Part shown: positions 45,417-53,798 of the stretch, in pieces
How positions within the stretch are numbered: the first letter of the stretch is position 1
Layout of the letters: the number at the start of each line of letters is the position of its first letter
Assembly: GCA_023715865.1 (NCBI GenBank)
Contig: JAMBOW010000007.1
Span: 62,001 to 126,000, forward strand
DNA: 64,000 nt
Direction: 5' to 3'
From: Neobacillus mesonae
GTDB taxonomy: Bacteria > Bacillota > Bacilli > Paenibacillales > Paenibacillaceae
Notes under the pieces: model-generated
What the model saw: only the letters and a program-made list of their open reading frames with translations
What the model was told of the DNA's origin: nothing
Databases searched by the model: none
Made by a program: the position numbers and the translations under genes

Positions 45417-45731
45417 CTATTGAGCCTCGTAGGCCAGCTTATGGCCATCTTCGAATCCTTTGGCGAACCCTGCGTTGAATCCTTCGCTGTAGGCGTCTTT
45501 GTACTCTGGAGCAGCCGCGGCTTGCTGAGGTCCTTGAGTGCGTTTTTTGCGAAGACGTCTGGTCCTTCCCTTCTTCGTGACCCGTTTCTTCGCTGCCTTT
45601 TTTCTCGTATTTATCTTTTTGACAGTCTTCTTTTTGGTCACAGCTAAGCGCCGCTTCCTTTTTTTGATTTTGGTTGTGCGGGCAGCGGACTTTTTGCCGG
45701 TACCCGCTCCTCTCTTTTTTTTTCTCTTCAC
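45417..45731 (-). CDS. small polybasic protein with glycine-every-fourth-residue tail
   Basis: The protein has 104 residues and belongs to no family I recognise. Residues 1-70 are dominated by Lys and Arg with Ala, Thr and Gly. The C-terminus (about 76-104) reads AYSEGFNAGFAKGFEDG, a helix with Gly at every fourth position. It thus carries both tags found separately on nearby enzymes and has no catalytic domain, so a structural or scaffold role is plausible. The start is GTG at 45731 behind AGGAGGG at 6 bases; the ATG and GTG further upstream overlap that site. Confidence 0.75.
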   Translation of the reverse strand: MKRKKKRGAGTGKKSAARTTKIKKRKRRLAVTKKKTVKKINTRKKAAKKRVTKKGRTRRLRKKRTQGPQQAAAAPEYKDAYSEGFNAGFAKGFEDGHKLAYEAQ

Positions 45732-45772
45732 GTTCATCCCTCCTGTTGGCACTGTTCCTTAAGTAAGTACTC

Positions 45773-46030
45773 CTATGGAGACCACGGCGGTGCGGGGTTA
45801 CCCTTTTTTAGAGAATTAAGCGATACAGATAATCCTTGAATGCTGCCCGCCATTTCATGCTGACATTTGGCGATGAGCTCGATATGTTTAATGAGCTGCG
45901 AAGATGACATTCCTGTCAGCTCATATCCGTCAGCGGCAATTTCAAGCATACGAGAAAGTGCAGTCTGGCTTCTCACAATCGATTCAAGCAAAGCAATCTT
46001 TGCTTCTTTTTCTCTCGTTAACAGGTTCAT
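45773..46030 (-). CDS. small helical protein (third of three)
   Basis: An 85-residue, all-helical protein without membrane segment and of no recognised family. Its ATG overlaps the stop codon of the preceding small gene by one base, so it is translationally coupled. The stretch SQTALSRMLEIAADGYEL aligns with IARVLEAER and ISLILEAKA of the two upstream small proteins, suggesting a paralogous trio. It ends in a Pro-rich PAPPWSP tail. Confidence 0.7.
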   Translation of the reverse strand: MNLLTREKEAKIALLESIVRSQTALSRMLEIAADGYELTGMSSSQLIKHIELIAKCQHEMAGSIQGLSVSLNSLKKGNPAPPWSP

Positions 46031-46353
46031 TACTTACCCGCATCGAAGTCCGCCATGGAATCAAACGAACCACTGCCTTGTTCGCTTCGGTTCAGCAGAG
46101 CCTTTAGATTGCTGTTAAGCCCTGCCTCCATCCGATTGATCCCTTCAAGCAGCTCAATGAGATGCTCCTGCAGCTTTAGGGACATGATCAACTGTTCCTC
46201 ATGACTCTCAAAGACTGCCTCGCTTAAGTGATTAACGGACCAATTTCTTATTTTCTCCGCTTCGAGCGCTTTAGCTTCCAGAATTAGCGAAATATTATGC
46301 TGAAGCTTAACGGCAGCATCCATAATTTGAAGCATGGATTCCTCTCTGCTCAT
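46030..46353 (-). CDS. small helical protein (second of three)
   Basis: The protein has 107 residues and is predicted to be mostly amphipathic helix, with heptad-like leucines (LIMSLKLQEHLIELLEGI near 65). It has no signal peptide and no recognised family. The ribosome site (GGCGGG, about 10 bases upstream) is weak. It is coupled to the following gene by a one-base overlap. Within the locus it may form a multi-subunit coiled assembly with its neighbours. Confidence 0.7.
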   Translation of the reverse strand: MSREESMLQIMDAAVKLQHNISLILEAKALEAEKIRNWSVNHLSEAVFESHEEQLIMSLKLQEHLIELLEGINRMEAGLNSNLKALLNRSEQGSGSFDSMADFDAGK

Positions 46354-46388
46354 TGTTCTCTCACCCGCCTTTAAAGCTTGAACAAATG

Positions 46389-46676
46389 TTACTCCTCATC
46401 TACTTCTGCCATTTCCCTTACAATATGACCTATCGAATCAGCGATCATCTCTTCCAAATCAGCCAAATGACCCAAATATGCAACAATTCCGGTATTTAAC
46501 TGACCTGTACCATCAATAAGCCCCTGCATATCGGTGAAATGCGGCAATATGTCCGGCATGACACTAATCATCTCTGCCATGCGTACATTGACATGACGTT
46601 CTGCTTCAAGTACTCTTGCAATCTGTTGATGGCTGTTGGCTAAATGAACGAGCATTTCATCGAGTCTTTGCTGCAT
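46389..46676 (-). CDS. small helical protein (first of three)
   Basis: A 95-residue acidic helical protein of no recognised family, with IARVLEAERHVNVRMAEM near 19-36 and an acidic end (EMAEVDEE). GGGAGG precedes the ATG with good spacing. It heads the small-protein operon that begins just after the dedA terminator. Confidence 0.72.
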   Translation of the reverse strand: MQQRLDEMLVHLANSHQQIARVLEAERHVNVRMAEMISVMPDILPHFTDMQGLIDGTGQLNTGIVAYLGHLADLEEMIADSIGHIVREMAEVDEE

Positions 46677-46883
46677 AGAATAGAACCTCCCTGATTGTTC
46701 AGCTTTGTTGAAACCGAAGCTTCCGAAATAAAATAACCGGACACATCAGCATTTGCCTTCCATAGCATATGCATAGCCTGCGTACTCAGTTCCGAAAAAA
46801 GTGCGCGAATGGAATTGGAATACAAAACCTCACAAAGCTCCTTACGGGCTCTGATCTGCCGTAAAACAAAGGATTTCACGGAC

Positions 46884-46920
46884 AAAAATAAAGCACAGGA
46901 TGCTGTGCATCCTGTGCTTT
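46884..46920 (-). terminator. dedA terminator
   Basis: A perfect 14-base-pair stem, AAAGCACAGGATGC with GCATCCTGTGCTTT, has a 3-base loop and is followed by ATTTTTG on the minus strand. Confidence 0.92.
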
Positions 46921-46964
46921 ATTTGCTCCATATTCAGGTAATGTTCGTCACATCTACTGGAGGA

Positions 46965-47591
46965 CTACTCTCTCTTCTGCTGGGATCTTCGAATTCGGCG
47001 TATCGCCCATTTTACCAGCAGATACATGACAAACACGATACCAATTACAATAAATGTGCGTGTCAGCGATTTCTCAATAATATCAAATACCTGCTTCCAC
47101 TGCTCGCCAAATACGAACCCTATAGAGAAAAAAACCGTAACCCATAATGCTGTTCCGCCGTATGCATAGGTGGCCACCGTACGATAGGGAAGCCTGATAA
47201 TCCCTATAAAATACCCAATGAATTGTCTTATGCCGGGAACAAAAAAAACAAACAGCAGCAGCTTGTCCCCGTATTTGTCATAACGACGTCTTGTTTTTTC
47301 AAGAAAATCGGGCCGAATTGAAAGCCACTTTCCAAAACGATCAATCAGCGGTGAACCGAATCTATAACCGATTCCGTATGTAATTGTCACTCCTAGGACA
47401 GCTCCTGTCAGAGCAAGAAGATAGGCAGGAAGCCATTCGAGCAGCCCCAAATACACGAGGTAACCCGTATAAGTAAGCGTACTGTTTCCGGGAGGAATCG
47501 GCAGAGCAATAAAATCAAGCGGCAGACCTATCAATAACACATAATATCCGTATTGGTCAAACAGCCGTTCAACGACGTCAATAAAATTCAT
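46965..47591 (-). CDS. DedA-family membrane protein
   Basis: The protein has 208 residues. It shows the DedA/VTT pattern, with re-entrant ALPIPPGNSTLTYTGYLVYL near 28 and FFVPGIRQFIGYFIGIIRLP near 117, plus 4-5 further membrane segments and an Arg-rich C-terminus. DedA proteins act in flipping or recycling polyprenyl-phosphate or phospholipid across the membrane. The start at 47591 has AAGGAG 5 bases upstream; the ATG-less extension to 47657 lacks a site. Terminators stand on both sides, so it is its own transcript inside the glycan locus; carrier-lipid recycling would fit. Confidence 0.87.
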   Translation of the reverse strand: MNFIDVVERLFDQYGYYVLLIGLPLDFIALPIPPGNSTLTYTGYLVYLGLLEWLPAYLLALTGAVLGVTITYGIGYRFGSPLIDRFGKWLSIRPDFLEKTRRRYDKYGDKLLLFVFFVPGIRQFIGYFIGIIRLPYRTVATYAYGGTALWVTVFFSIGFVFGEQWKQVFDIIEKSLTRTFIVIGIVFVMYLLVKWAIRRIRRSQQKRE

Positions 47592-47716
47592 GTAAACTCC
47601 TTGCTCACGGAAAAAAACGTGTGTGTATCTTAATAAAAAATCATCTAAACTAACCACTGAAAATCTATATACTGAAAATATTAATAAAATTGGAAACTTT
47701 AATCAAGCTCAGCTAG

Positions 47717-47749
47717 AAAAGGAGCCTCCTGCATCAATACAGGAGGCTC
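47717..47749 (-). terminator. terminator of the tagged GT2 gene
   Basis: GAGCCTCCTG (47722-47731) pairs perfectly with CAGGAGGCTC (47740-47749), followed on the minus strand by CTTTTC. Confidence 0.88.
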
Positions 47750-47754
47750 TCTTC

Positions 47755-49131
47755 TCATAGTATATGGCTTCGCATCATTGGCGGTGCCACAATAGGCAGG
47801 CCCTGAGGCAGAGCGTACAGCCGCTCTTTGGATACCACGTGTATTTCACTGGGGTTAATCTTCCAGCACTGTACAGCATGAGCCGTTATAAAACGTCTCA
47901 GGTGACCGTCCTTTAATTGAAACAGCGCTTGATTCTCATCAGTCAAATCAGCCGTCACAATGCTCCCGTCAGGAACACCCAGCGTCTCCATCTCTTGATA
48001 AGACTGTCTCAGCTCCTCTAGAGAGCTGATGTGAAGCTCAGTTCCTGACGGCACGGCTGCAAGCTCCGGGCGGGACAACCGTACAGCTTGATCAACTAAT
48101 TCAGATATAGTCAGACCAAGCAATTTATTTATTACAATGGAATGCTTATGGCCATTTCTAAGCACAAACAGCTTTCCGCCATTTGTGGTAATCAGCCTGC
48201 CGTCTGGATAAAAGCGATAGCTGCTCAACCTCATCTGCTCATATTCGGCTGCATTCCTGTGCAGCGTTTCCTGGATCAGCAAATGGGGATTGCTCCATTT
48301 CAACTCATAAAATCGGGCATTCCGGTCATTAACCTCCTGAAACAAGCTGCTGCCTAAGCCTTTCATGCTGACGCTTCCGAAATGATGGACAAAGCTGTCT
48401 CCAGCAATGCACAACTTTCTGCCCAAAAGTCTGATTCGGATCATCCAATCGTCATCCTCATAGTTGCCTACCTGGTAGCCCTCATCTAAATAACCGATTT
48501 CATTTAGCAGCTCTCGTCGAAACAGCAAACAAAAACCTACGAGACGATCCGTATTGTGCCATTTGGCTGGATCTGGCTTGTTATGCTCCTGTGCAAAATT
48601 AATCATATCCTTAACCTGTGTATACGGAACCTCGATCTGCTGGTCTCCGCCGATATAATTGGTGACCGGTCCAACCGCTGCAATACGCTCATCGCTGTGT
48701 AAACAGCGCATCATATTATCCAACCAGCCCGGAGTAACCAGAACATCATTATTTAAGACAACGATGTAATTTCCTCTCGCCATCATCAATCCATGATTGA
48801 CCCCTCCTGCAAACCCCAGGTTTTCGTCCATAAGGGTGTAGCGCAAATCCAAGCTTTGAGACCGCAGATAATCAGCCGTTCCATCCGTAGAAGCATTATC
48901 TACAATAACAATTTCGTAGGGTAAAGGGGTATGGGCATGAATGCTTGCAATGCACTGTTTTAACATATGGAGCTGATTGTACGTGGGAATTACAATCGTT
49001 GGCCCATCGAGCCATTTGCCGTAGGAGTGGACGCCATGAGACATCCCTTTATCATAGCCAGCTTGAAAGCCCTCCTGATACTGTGAGGGAGGAACTGGAT
49101 CTTTGCGCCGTTTCCTTCCCGGCTTAGCCAT
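47755..49131 (-). CDS. GT2-type glycosyltransferase with N-terminal tag and C-terminal repeat domain
   Basis: A 458-residue protein in three parts. Residues 1-40 are basic (GRKRRKDP) followed by the module EGFQAGYDKGMSHG. Residues 45-300 are a GT2 enzyme (TIVIPTYN, VDNAST, NNDV near 122, NYEDDDWMIRIRLLG near 218). Residues 305-458 contain two degenerate copies of a motif with an LxxGxxxxI core (LFVLRNGHKHSIV and LFQLKDGHLRRFI), each leading to an LP-x-G segment. That motif occurs in surface-associated proteins of several bacteria. It is the last gene of the rightmost glycosyltransferase operon before its terminator. Confidence 0.87.
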   Translation of the reverse strand: MAKPGRKRRKDPVPPSQYQEGFQAGYDKGMSHGVHSYGKWLDGPTIVIPTYNQLHMLKQCIASIHAHTPLPYEIVIVDNASTDGTADYLRSQSLDLRYTLMDENLGFAGGVNHGLMMARGNYIVVLNNDVLVTPGWLDNMMRCLHSDERIAAVGPVTNYIGGDQQIEVPYTQVKDMINFAQEHNKPDPAKWHNTDRLVGFCLLFRRELLNEIGYLDEGYQVGNYEDDDWMIRIRLLGRKLCIAGDSFVHHFGSVSMKGLGSSLFQEVNDRNARFYELKWSNPHLLIQETLHRNAAEYEQMRLSSYRFYPDGRLITTNGGKLFVLRNGHKHSIVINKLLGLTISELVDQAVRLSRPELAAVPSGTELHISSLEELRQSYQEMETLGVPDGSIVTADLTDENQALFQLKDGHLRRFITAHAVQCWKINPSEIHVVSKERLYALPQGLPIVAPPMMRSHIL

Positions 49132-49149
49132 ATGACAGCCGCCTCCTTT

Positions 49150-50214
49150 CTAGATGCTGCTTATGCTAAGATCCTTCTTAATCATTTCATCTGCCAAGTG
49201 GCCGATATCCAGCGCCACTGCTTCATATTCACTCGCAATTCGCTGACAGAGGACTACTGCAGCAACTCCTGCAGCCACAAGAACAACATCAAATTGATGC
49301 TTCCGGCACTCAGCGAGAACACGCTCAATATCTTCGAAGCCAAGCACCGGTGAAATGCAGCCCGTCACATTCACCCATTGTTTTCTCAGAACGCCGGCGG
49401 TCTCTAGCGCTTTGTTCCCTATAAGAAGAACACGTCGTCCAGCAAGCAAAGGCAGCAGCATACCGCTGTGATGAATCTCATAATTAATCAAGGAATTCGT
49501 CAATTTTGTATCTGTTAAATTCCAGCCATAATATCTGCTTACAGAGAACAGCAGCATCTGAAATTCGGGTCTGCGTGATTTAGGGACACCCACATAATCT
49601 GCCTTCTTCACGGACTGGATGAGAGCTGCTTGAACAGAAGCATCAGGTAAAGGCACACCTTCATAGGGTAGGAATGCCCCTAACTCATGGGCTTCTATCG
49701 GAGACTTAATCGTATTATAGGCAAGGGTCAGCAGCTCTCCGTCTCCAAGCCGAACAAGAGAGAACGCGCGGGTTTCATCCATGGCCTTCTTTATTTCCTC
49801 CGCTACCTTCCTTGCTTCGGCAATTTCAAGCATAGATGACTGACACTGCAGAACTCCGGCTTGAATGAGATCTGAGACAGTAAGCTCCGGCAAAATTCTT
49901 TCTGCCGGAATCCATTGCTCTACTATGGCCTCACCTCCCTGGTAGATCCCTTCTTTATAACCTGATTCGTAAGCTCTTTGAAGTTTATTACGGTCATCGC
50001 TTGAATTTCGCATCTGCCCTCTCAGCTTGTCGTTTACTGCTACAGGATACAGCTTTTTTTTACGACTTCTCCGTCGTCTTAACGCTGTCTGTGTTGACTT
50101 GGAGGCTTTCTTTCGGGAAGAACGACCATTAGAAGCAGGGAACCTTCGCGGTTTTCTTTTAGATGTATGCCTCAATCTTCTCCTGTCATTGGCCCGCTTT
50201 CTGCTCCGCTTCAT
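49150..50214 (-). CDS. GT-D-fold glycosyltransferase with polybasic N-terminus
   Basis: The protein has 354 residues. Residues 1-55 are more than half Arg/Lys/Ser. Residues 75-95 hold the glycine module AYESGYKEGIYQGG. From about 140 the sequence FSLVRLGDGELLTL gives the DGE signature of GT-D (former DUF1792) transferases, with LDIGHLADEM near the end. GT-D enzymes extend O-glycans on serine-rich repeat proteins in streptococci. Here the acceptor might be the Ser/Thr-containing fibre protein encoded upstream, which is inference. Confidence 0.82.
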   Translation of the reverse strand: MKRSRKRANDRRRLRHTSKRKPRRFPASNGRSSRKKASKSTQTALRRRRSRKKKLYPVAVNDKLRGQMRNSSDDRNKLQRAYESGYKEGIYQGGEAIVEQWIPAERILPELTVSDLIQAGVLQCQSSMLEIAEARKVAEEIKKAMDETRAFSLVRLGDGELLTLAYNTIKSPIEAHELGAFLPYEGVPLPDASVQAALIQSVKKADYVGVPKSRRPEFQMLLFSVSRYYGWNLTDTKLTNSLINYEIHHSGMLLPLLAGRRVLLIGNKALETAGVLRKQWVNVTGCISPVLGFEDIERVLAECRKHQFDVVLVAAGVAAVVLCQRIASEYEAVALDIGHLADEMIKKDLSISSI

Positions 50215-50228
50215 CTGTCCCGCTCCCC

Positions 50229-50960
50229 TTAAGGTAGTATCTCCTTCATGTTAACAGCAGCGTCTTGAAGGGATTCAAACGTTCCTGCATCGCTCCAATA
50301 GCCGGAAAGAATGTTATATTCGAGTCCCTTTGCCTTTGCATAAGCATTATTTACGTCTGTTATTTCAAGCTCGCCTCTCGCAGAGGGAGATAATCCTGAA
50401 ATAATATCGAATACAGCAGCATCGAATAGATAAAATCCGGTTACGCTGTAATTCGTTGCAGGATGTTCCGGTTTTTCCTCAATATATGATATAAGGTCCG
50501 TATTCTCAGAATCAAAAACGGGAACTCCATATCTTCGCGGATCATCCACTTCCTTCAGCAGTACTCTGGCTGTTCCTGCACGCTGATTCCTGAACTGGGC
50601 TATATATGGGGAAAGGTCCTCGGCAAACAGATTATCTCCCAGCAGTACTGTAAATTTCTCTTGAGGTAAAATAAAGCCTTTAGCAAGCTTAAGCGCCTCT
50701 GCAATGCCCCCTGCATTTTCCTGAATACGATAAGTAAGATTGACGCCGTACCTTGCCCCGCTGCCCAAGAAATCGGTATAAAGACCTGAAGACTGCTTTC
50801 CCAGAACGAGCATAATGTCCGTTATTCCAGCTTTCCGCAGCGTTTCAAGCCCATACAGAATCATAGGATACTTGCCTACTGGTAGTAAATGTTTGTTCAG
50901 AAAGCAGGTCAACGGCCGCAGCCGCGTACCCGTGCCGCCGGCAAGAATGATTCCTTTCAA
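50229..50960 (-). CDS. sugar-1-phosphate nucleotidyltransferase (RmlA/SpsI-like)
   Basis: A 243-residue nucleotidyltransferase with signature MKGIILAGGTGTRLRPLT, KYPMI, GDNLF near 110 and SYIEEKPEHP near 157. It has the length of B. subtilis SpsI (spore coat polysaccharide) and is shorter than housekeeping RmlA. It activates a hexose-1-phosphate, probably as dTDP-glucose. No rmlB/C/D set is beside it, so the product may be used directly or completed elsewhere. The start is TTG at 50960 behind GGAGGG at 6 bases; the upstream ATG abuts that site. Confidence 0.88.
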   Translation of the reverse strand: MKGIILAGGTGTRLRPLTCFLNKHLLPVGKYPMILYGLETLRKAGITDIMLVLGKQSSGLYTDFLGSGARYGVNLTYRIQENAGGIAEALKLAKGFILPQEKFTVLLGDNLFAEDLSPYIAQFRNQRAGTARVLLKEVDDPRRYGVPVFDSENTDLISYIEEKPEHPATNYSVTGFYLFDAAVFDIISGLSPSARGELEITDVNNAYAKAKGLEYNILSGYWSDAGTFESLQDAAVNMKEILP

Positions 50961-50975
50961 TTCCATCCCTCCTTC

Positions 50976-51722
50976 TTATATAAAATCCAGTGGATTCACA
51001 TTCCACTTGGAAATAAAAATTTCTCGATTCCGTAATACAAGCTGCTGTAATTCTACTGAGCCCGACTTGCGAAAACTGGCGCTTCCCTCATGGTGCACAA
51101 GGGTATCTCCGCAAACGAGAAGCCGATATCCGGCAAGCCTTGCCCGATAGCAGTAATCATCATCTTCATAATGGCCTGGACTGAACCGCTCATCTAGGTA
51201 TCCGATTCTCTCCAGCAGTTCGCGTTTGAACAAAAAGCAAAGGCCGACAATCCGTTTGACCTCAATCCAACGTTCTGGATCATGAACATTATGAGCAGCA
51301 GCTAGTTCCATAAACTGCTTCCTCGATTCATACGGGACTGTCACTTGCTGTATTCCGCTCGCATAATTGGTGACAGGACCAACGATGCCGATCCCCGGGT
51401 CACTAAACAGTCCCTGTTTCAGCTGTGCAAGCCAATTTTTAGTGACCGTCACATCATTATTGAGCAGAAGAAGGGTACCTCCCCTCGCCAAGCGAAGCCC
51501 GCTGTTACAGGCCATTGGAAACCCTCTGTTTTCAGGAAGAGAGATTACTTTAATACGCTCTGATACACAGTATTCATACGTTCTATCTGTTGAACGATTA
51601 TCCACTACAATAATTTCATACGGTTCCTCTGTCCATTTACGAATGGATGCAATACATCTCTTTAGCAACGCAAGACCATTGAATGTAGGAATAATAATGC
51701 TGGTCATTTCTTGAATAGTCAT
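50976..51722 (-). CDS. GT2-type glycosyltransferase
   Basis: The protein has 248 residues. GT2 marks are SIIIPTFNGLALLKRC, VDNRSTD, LLNNDVTVT near 85 and HYEDDDYCYRARLAGY near 190. It closely matches the catalytic part of the 47755-49131 protein but has no tags or C-terminal repeats, so the two probably arose by duplication. It overlaps its upstream gene by 4 bases (ATGA). Confidence 0.88.
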   Translation of the reverse strand: MTIQEMTSIIIPTFNGLALLKRCIASIRKWTEEPYEIIVVDNRSTDRTYEYCVSERIKVISLPENRGFPMACNSGLRLARGGTLLLLNNDVTVTKNWLAQLKQGLFSDPGIGIVGPVTNYASGIQQVTVPYESRKQFMELAAAHNVHDPERWIEVKRIVGLCFLFKRELLERIGYLDERFSPGHYEDDDYCYRARLAGYRLLVCGDTLVHHEGSASFRKSGSVELQQLVLRNREIFISKWNVNPLDFI

Positions 51723-52594
51723 AGCGCATTTCTCCAGCTGGCTATCGCGGCTCTGTTCAGAGCAGGAGAATGCTCTTTGTTTTCTGCAAGGTATCGGGAT
51801 AATGCCTCAATGTGGTCTCCTATAATCATTCGCTCCACTTTATTGCCCTTCCCCACATTTTCTTTTCTTAGCCGGTTGCCTGCTATTACGTTAACTTTGG
51901 CGGCAGATGCTACGTTCAGCCCCTTGGTGCATGCCAGCATCTGTGCAATGGGAGGAACCATTAAGCTTTGATATCCTATTTCACGTATACAGCGTCCGGA
52001 CAATGCATGAGGCACGGCCACGAGGGAGTTTGCTTCAAGATCGCTTCTTCCAAGAACAGAATTCAGATATGCTTTCATCCTTGTCACATCGTCCTGCTTT
52101 GAAAAAGGTGGAATGTATGAGCTTAGATTATTTAATGCCATATCGACTCCTCCGTCTACCGCTTTGAGAAATGGCGCCAGTTTCTCCGCTTTAATGACGA
52201 TATCCCCGTCTGTAAAAAGGACAATTTCAGCAGTAGTCAGCTCAGCTCCAATAGCCCGGCCGACATCGTGTCCAACACGATCCGGTTCATGAATAATCGT
52301 CACCCGAGGGTACCTGCGGGCGATTTCATAGCTGTTATCCTTACAGCCGTTTAGTACAACAATAATCTCCTGAAATGGCAAGCGGCTAAGCTCCTTTAAT
52401 ACACCTCCAAGTGTTCTGCCTTCATCAGAGGCGGATACGACAGCAGCAGCTGAGTGTACTAAAGGCAGGCGAAGCGACGCAGCGAATGAGCGTTTTCTTG
52501 TGCTGGATGTGCTGGTTTTTTTACTGCGCGGCCTTTTTTTGGCGCCTGATGTCACTTTTCTCCTGTCTGCCAGGCGGACTTTTCGATTCTTCAA
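51719..52594 (-). CDS. GT2-like glycosyltransferase with polybasic N-terminus
   Basis: The protein has 291 residues. The first 42 are rich in Lys/Arg/Ser/Thr and unstructured. A GT2 domain follows (VVSASDEGRTLGGVL, FTDGDI near 128), with the distinctive HDVGRAIGAE near 109 and LGRSDLEANS near 182. These two motifs are shared with the next upstream protein, marking a tandem duplication. The start is TTG at 52594 behind GAGGTGAGG. Confidence 0.84.
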   Translation of the reverse strand: MKNRKVRLADRRKVTSGAKKRPRSKKTSTSSTRKRSFAASLRLPLVHSAAAVVSASDEGRTLGGVLKELSRLPFQEIIVVLNGCKDNSYEIARRYPRVTIIHEPDRVGHDVGRAIGAELTTAEIVLFTDGDIVIKAEKLAPFLKAVDGGVDMALNNLSSYIPPFSKQDDVTRMKAYLNSVLGRSDLEANSLVAVPHALSGRCIREIGYQSLMVPPIAQMLACTKGLNVASAAKVNVIAGNRLRKENVGKGNKVERMIIGDHIEALSRYLAENKEHSPALNRAAIASWRNAL

Positions 52595-52603
52595 GGGTAA
52601 GCC

Positions 52604-53614
52604 TCACCTCGCTCTCACCAAGTGCCGTGCCCTGTACAGATCCGCGAATCCGCCCCGGCTGCCCTCATTTTTCGTTATCCAGCGAACAGCCTCGAAATGA
52701 TCCTGAATGATAATATCGGTCAGCAAATCTTTTTTTGCCTGGTCTTTACGTCGTACAGGATTTAATTTTCCAACAGGGACCCGATGGACGGCCTTCACAG
52801 CAAATCCCTTTTTTACAGCCATGGCTTGGGCTAACGGAGGGGTCTCCAGTACTCCCTTCGGCAGCGCCTCATATGCTTCTCTGCTAATGGCATGCGGAAC
52901 AGCCGTCATGGAGGCTCCTTTCAAATCGGAGCGTCCCAGCATTGTATTGAGTGCATATTTTGCTTCTACTACCGGATGAATCGGCAATCTATGCACAGGC
53001 CCTTTATAATCATTCAGCGCAATATCAATTCCGGATAATACAGCCTTGATAAATGGCTTCATGTCTTCATTGGAAATGATCATATCTCCATCAACAAAAA
53101 GCAGTATTTTTCCCTTTGCCGCTTCCGCACCGATTTGTCTTCCCACATCATGTCCGAGTGCTTCGGGATAACACATAATCTCAGCTCCAGCCGATTTTGC
53201 CCTAACCTCTGTTCGATCCGTAGAACCATTAACGATAACAATGACTTCTGTATAAGGGTGAACCCTGCTGGCTTCCTCAACTACCTGAGCTATAGAAGCT
53301 TCCTCATTCATAGCAGGAATAATGACCGAAACGAGCGGGGCGTGTACATCAGCTCCACCTTCGTGTTGGGTTTCCGCCTGCGAAGCTTCAGTCAAAATCG
53401 GCCCTCTTGCCATTTGCGGATCAATGATAAATGATTTTTTAGAGCTTGAACGACGTTTAGACGACGGCTTGGTTAAACGTTTTATTCGTTTTTGTCCGTG
53501 CTTTAATTTCCTTGCTTTCTGTACTCGCTTCCCCTTATTAAACTTCTGTCCCTGTTTTTTTGTCCGTATAGGGACCTTTGGTGTTCGCTGCCCCTTTTGA
53601 TTGTTGTTCCCCAC
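52604..53614 (-). CDS. GT2-like glycosyltransferase with polybasic N-terminus
   Basis: The protein has 336 residues, with about 65 residues of Lys/Arg/Gln-rich tail, then a GT2 domain (VSVIIPAMNEEASIAQVV near 93, FVDGDMI near 172) containing HDVGRQIGAE and LGRSDLKGAS as in its neighbour. The start is GTG at 53614 behind GGAGGG with 7-base spacing. It is the first gene after the fibre terminator and heads the operon running to 47755. Members of this subgroup often act on lipid-linked or protein acceptors; specificity is unknown. Confidence 0.85.
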   Translation of the reverse strand: MGNNNQKGQRTPKVPIRTKKQGQKFNKGKRVQKARKLKHGQKRIKRLTKPSSKRRSSSKKSFIIDPQMARGPILTEASQAETQHEGGADVHAPLVSVIIPAMNEEASIAQVVEEASRVHPYTEVIVIVNGSTDRTEVRAKSAGAEIMCYPEALGHDVGRQIGAEAAKGKILLFVDGDMIISNEDMKPFIKAVLSGIDIALNDYKGPVHRLPIHPVVEAKYALNTMLGRSDLKGASMTAVPHAISREAYEALPKGVLETPPLAQAMAVKKGFAVKAVHRVPVGKLNPVRRKDQAKKDLLTDIIIQDHFEAVRWITKNEGSRGGFADLYRARHLVRAR

Positions 53615-53738
53615 CTTGTGTCCCTCCTATTTGCAGACTTTGCTTCCGATAGGGAGTGTTCACGTACAGCATATGCTCATCTGACTTCAAAGCCACGGCT
53701 TTTGTCCCTGAGGCAAGGTTGAACTCTGCTGAACTTAC

Positions 53739-53784
53739 AAAAAAGCAGTGCCTCCTGCCCTACATTACACACAGGATGCACTGC
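53739..53784 (-). terminator. terminator of the fibre gene
   Basis: GCAGTGC-CCTG (from 53745) pairs with CAGG-GCACTGC (to 53784) with a small internal bulge, followed by six T residues on the minus strand. It makes the fibre gene monocistronic. Confidence 0.85.
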
Positions 53785-53798
53785 AATTAGATGAAGCA

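Noticed and set aside
46640..46885. An 81-codon leftward frame before the small-protein trio
   Set aside because: Its TTG lies in the T-tract of the dedA terminator with no ribosome site, and its end overlaps the start of a better supported gene.
50229..50960. Evidence for a dTDP-rhamnose pathway
   Set aside because: Only an RmlA/SpsI-like gene is clear; rmlB and rmlC are missing and the RmlD-like gene sits with UDP-sugar enzymes.
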